22,039 bases of DNA from Spirochaetales bacterium (GTDB lineage: Bacteria; Spirochaetota; Spirochaetia; Sphaerochaetales; Sphaerochaetaceae): NCBI GenBank assembly GCA_022771185.1, contig JALFCJ010000099.1, positions 1-22,039 of the forward strand, written 5' to 3'. Positions 20,037 to 22,039 of this stretch are shown piece by piece (position 1 is the stretch's first letter; each line of letters starts with the position of its first letter). Below the pieces are notes generated by a model. It did not search any database, was not told where the DNA came from, and saw nothing but the letters and a program-made list of their open reading frames with translations. Made by a program: the position numbers and the translations under genes.

Positions 20037-20492
20037 ATGAACAATTACAGAAGACCATTCTTCAGCGGAAGAAACGGAGCAGACGAATTATCAGTGACCT
20101 TGGTGATACTGGGTGTGGTGCTCTTTCTTGCCGCTCCCATATTTGATGAAAGAATAATCCAAGGCATATTCATACTTCTTGGAGGAGTATCTGCATTTCT
20201 CGGCATTTTCAGATCACTATCAAAGAACGTAGGAAAAAGAAGATCAGAAAACATTGCATTCGTCAACTTTTTTAGAAGCGAAAGCGATGCTGAGAAAGAA
20301 CAGAAAAAGAGAGAAAAAGAAGCAAAGAAAAAGGCTGAGGAAGAGAGAAAAGCCAGACGAAAGGAAGAAGAGAAGACCCATGCCTTCTTTAAGTGTCCGC
20401 AGTGTGGAAAAGAACTTCGAGTCCCTAGAGGAAAGGGCAAAATCAGAATCAAATGTCCTAACTGCGGAGAGCAGTTCATAAGGAAGACTTGA
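20037..20492 (+). CDS. Two-TM membrane protein with coiled coil and zinc ribbon
   Basis: This 151-residue protein has a short N-terminus (MNNYRRPFFSGRNGADELS), two membrane segments (about residues 19-36 and 41-59), a highly charged Lys/Glu helix (about 80-115) likely to be a coiled coil, and a C-terminal zinc ribbon CPQC-x18-CPNC. The topology places helix and ribbon in the cytoplasm. The function is unknown; similar proteins are common in anaerobes beside the two genes that follow here. A G5 run (20019-20023) lies 13 nt before the ATG, too far to be a strong ribosome binding site, so the start is less certain. The next gene begins one base after its stop. Confidence 0.8.
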   Translation: MNNYRRPFFSGRNGADELSVTLVILGVVLFLAAPIFDERIIQGIFILLGGVSAFLGIFRSLSKNVGKRRSENIAFVNFFRSESDAEKEQKKREKEAKKKAEEERKARRKEEEKTHAFFKCPQCGKELRVPRGKGKIRIKCPNCGEQFIRKT

Positions 20493-20493
20493 T

Positions 20494-21291
20494 ATGTTCG
20501 GATATATCGTCCTTTCATCTTCTGCCCCAAAGGAGGACAGAAAGACCTACAGAGAGGCCTACTGCGGTTTATGCCATACACTGAAAGATAAGTATGGTAA
20601 GGCGGGCATGCTCTCCCTCTCCTATGACATGACATTTCTTTCTCTTCTTTTGTCAGATATAGAAGATTCACCAAAGATAGAGGGAAAAGAGAGATGCCTT
20701 GTTCATCCCATTGTAGAACATAAGTTCTTTACAACATCTGTCATGGAATACACAGCTTCTATGCAGATTCTTCTCTCCCATTATGCTCTTGTTGATTACA
20801 ATAATGATGAAAAGAAAGAAAAGAAAGACCGTTTCCTTCCTTTCATCCCTGAAATAGAGAAGACATACAAAAGACAAAGCGACGCATTGAAGAAAAACCT
20901 CGCCCTTATTTGGGAGAATGAAAATAAGGGCGTAAAAGACGCATACCAAAACTCTCTCTTATTCGGAGAGGCTCTTGGAGAGATCTTTGTAAAAGATGAA
21001 AACAGCCATTTTGCCCCGGATTTGAGAATGATGGGGTGTGGAATGGGAAGATTTATCTACCTCCTCGATGCATGGGACGACAGAAAGAAAGATCAGAAAA
21101 ACAATAGATACAATCCACTTCCTTCCGATATTACGGAAGAAGAAATAAGGACAATGCTCATCGACGCAGCATCTTGTGCAACATCAGCTATGGAGCACAT
21201 GCCTCTTGATGATTATGTGCCATTGTTCGAAAATATCCTGTACCATGGCATGTGGAGCAGATTTAAGGTTGAGGTAAAAGGCAATGAGTGA
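20494..21291 (+). CDS. DUF5685-like protein, function unknown
   Basis: This 265-residue soluble, helix-rich protein opens with MFGYIVLSSSAPKEDRKTYR and YCGLCHTLKDKYG, and has LDAWDDRKKDQKNNRYNPL in its C-terminal half, both recognisable in the DUF5685 family. CxxC in YCGLC plus further Cys/His (ERCLVHP) suggest a metal site. The internal pattern of Asp-rich helices (LLDAWDD) distantly recalls helical prenyl-transferase-like or haem-oxygenase-like folds, but this is a guess. It lies one base after the zinc-ribbon gene and overlaps the J-domain gene by 8 bp, so the three proteins are made together and probably work together. Confidence 0.82.
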   Translation: MFGYIVLSSSAPKEDRKTYREAYCGLCHTLKDKYGKAGMLSLSYDMTFLSLLLSDIEDSPKIEGKERCLVHPIVEHKFFTTSVMEYTASMQILLSHYALVDYNNDEKKEKKDRFLPFIPEIEKTYKRQSDALKKNLALIWENENKGVKDAYQNSLLFGEALGEIFVKDENSHFAPDLRMMGCGMGRFIYLLDAWDDRKKDQKNNRYNPLPSDITEEEIRTMLIDAASCATSAMEHMPLDDYVPLFENILYHGMWSRFKVEVKGNE

Positions 21292-21904
21292 TCCTTATGA
21301 AGTTTTGGGACTAAAACAAGGGGCCAGTGAAGAAGAAGTCAAAAAGGCTTATAAAACTTTGGCGAAAAAATATCACCCTGACGTTACAGGTAACGATCCT
21401 GCAGCAGCCCAGAAGATGCAGGAGATAAACTCTGCATATGATGCCATCATCAACCATAAGTCTTACTCGTCTTCCTCATCTTCTTATGGCTACAGCCAAT
21501 CCTCCTATGGTGGTGGCTATGGCTATAGCAATGAAAGAGAAGAAGAGTCAAATGAAATGAGGGCTGCCGCTTCATATATCCATGCTCGTCACTTCAGAGA
21601 AGCTTTACATGTATTGTCCACGGTACCTTTTGAGAAGAGAAGTGGACGTTGGTACTATCTCTCTGCTTTAGCCAAAGGTTATAGCGGAGACACAACAGGT
21701 GCCTATAGCGACATATCAGAAGCAATAAAAAAAGAACCAGGAAATATGGAATACCAATCTTTCCTGGATCGTCTCAATGGATCAAGAAACTTCTATACTC
21801 AGAGACAAAGTGCGTATGGACCCAGTGGATCCGGCTTCTTCAGCTGCTGCCTGCCACTGATGCTTCTGAACATGTGCTGTCCTGGTTATTTCTGCATTTG
21901 CTGA
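21284..21904 (+). CDS. J-domain protein with TPR-like region and Cys-rich tail
   Basis: This 206-residue protein has a J domain at residues 1-65 (DPYEVLGLKQGASEEEVKKA and the HPD triad at 31-33), so it should stimulate the ATPase of a DnaK-type Hsp70. A Ser/Tyr/Gly-rich linker follows (about 65-90). Then come TPR-like helices at about 95-165 (AASYIHARHFREALHVL, YLSALAKGYSGDTTGAYSDI). The end is a Cys-rich segment (FFSCCLPLMLLNMCCPGYFC) that may bind metal, be lipidated or sit at a membrane. DnaJ zinc fingers are absent. It is the last gene of a three-gene operon, and its final 19 bp overlap a convergent gene. Confidence 0.88.
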   Translation: MSDPYEVLGLKQGASEEEVKKAYKTLAKKYHPDVTGNDPAAAQKMQEINSAYDAIINHKSYSSSSSSYGYSQSSYGGGYGYSNEREEESNEMRAAASYIHARHFREALHVLSTVPFEKRSGRWYYLSALAKGYSGDTTGAYSDISEAIKKEPGNMEYQSFLDRLNGSRNFYTQRQSAYGPSGSGFFSCCLPLMLLNMCCPGYFCIC

Positions 21905-22038
21905 AGAACTTCGACTACAATGTTTCTCTGAGGAGCGAGAAGGTTGGCGATGTACTCTGCACTGTTTTCCAGAGATACAGGAATTTTCTCCAAAAGAATA
22001 TCTGTATAAAGAGTGCAGACACCAGAAATACTGTAGTC
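21886..22038 (-). CDS. C-terminal part of an unidentified protein (5' end beyond window)
   Basis: On the minus strand the frame is open from the window edge to TAA at 21888-21886. It reads about 50 residues (DYSISGVCTLYTDILLEKIP, SLENSAEYIANLLAPQRNIV, then VEVLQQMQK). The composition and helix pattern look like real coding sequence. It overlaps the end of the J-domain gene by 19 bp on the opposite strand. I do not recognise the family. Confidence 0.65.
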   Translation of the reverse strand, partial: DYSISGVCTLYTDILLEKIPVSLENSAEYIANLLAPQRNIVVEVLQQMQK

Positions 22039-22039
22039 G

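Noticed and set aside
20045..20674. 209-codon minus-strand open frame opposite the zinc-ribbon gene
   Set aside because: It is the antisense of a Lys/Glu-rich coding region, giving an implausible Ser/Phe-rich protein with no start signal.
1..22039. CRISPR array or cas genes
   Set aside because: No regularly spaced short repeats or Cas proteins were seen. The only sizeable repeat is the single 126-bp pair.

Overview
The window looks like a chromosomal stretch from an anaerobic, probably gut-associated bacterium of moderate to low GC. Compact operons, Na+-pumping decarboxylase genes, an FAD-less molybdenum hydroxylase fused to ferredoxin repeats, an unusual lipoprotein and a tRNA without encoded CCA would fit a spirochaete of the Sphaerochaeta/Treponema kind. 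The three-gene set at the right end (zinc ribbon, DUF5685-like, J-domain) is a pattern I associate with Clostridia, so I leave the phylum open. Promoters are readable as sigma70-type (TTGACA/TATAAT) boxes.

Layout. 1-1635: end of a biotin carrier with two tandem biotinyl domains, then the Na+-translocating decarboxylase beta subunit and a terminator. 1637-3539: a GntR/ABC ATPase/ABC permease operon behind a promoter whose -10 lies in a perfect 27-bp palindrome. 3555-4561: dCMP deaminase, whose ribosome binding site sits in one arm of an inverted repeat, and a GNAT acetyltransferase. 4562-7840: a degenerate gap, a consensus promoter, a short GC-rich leader with an attenuator-like end, and a 988-residue molybdenum hydroxylase. 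7830-9661 (minus): a WYL-domain regulator and an RNase D-like exonuclease, translationally coupled. 9662-13541: a KDG-type sugar kinase, a predicted lipoprotein prephenate dehydratase (minus) and a MATE exporter. 13564-15486: aspartate-semialdehyde dehydrogenase (minus), a small Cys/acidic protein (plus) and tRNA-Ala(GGC) (minus).

15551-18802 is the accessory, decaying part. It holds a short AraC-type regulator whose tail overlaps an mgtC pseudogene, a remnant of a TauE/SafE gene, an AT-rich Abi_2 (AbiD/AbiF-like) HEPN protein, a compact promoter plus two-hairpin unit that may be a small RNA, and the intact TauE/SafE gene. A 126-bp direct repeat (124/126 identical) brackets the Abi gene; its right copy is the 3' end of the intact TauE/SafE gene. 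This is the best candidate for an undescribed system: a HEPN abortive-infection protein with an adjacent small RNA, placed beside or within a broken duplication.

18056-19957 is a metal operon on the minus strand: Fur family regulator, ZIP transporter, TauE/SafE permease. It is driven by a promoter that overlaps a perfect Fur-type box and appears to start transcription almost at the fur start codon. 20037-21904 is a plus-strand operon of three poorly understood proteins. A further minus-strand gene enters from the right edge and overlaps the last of them.
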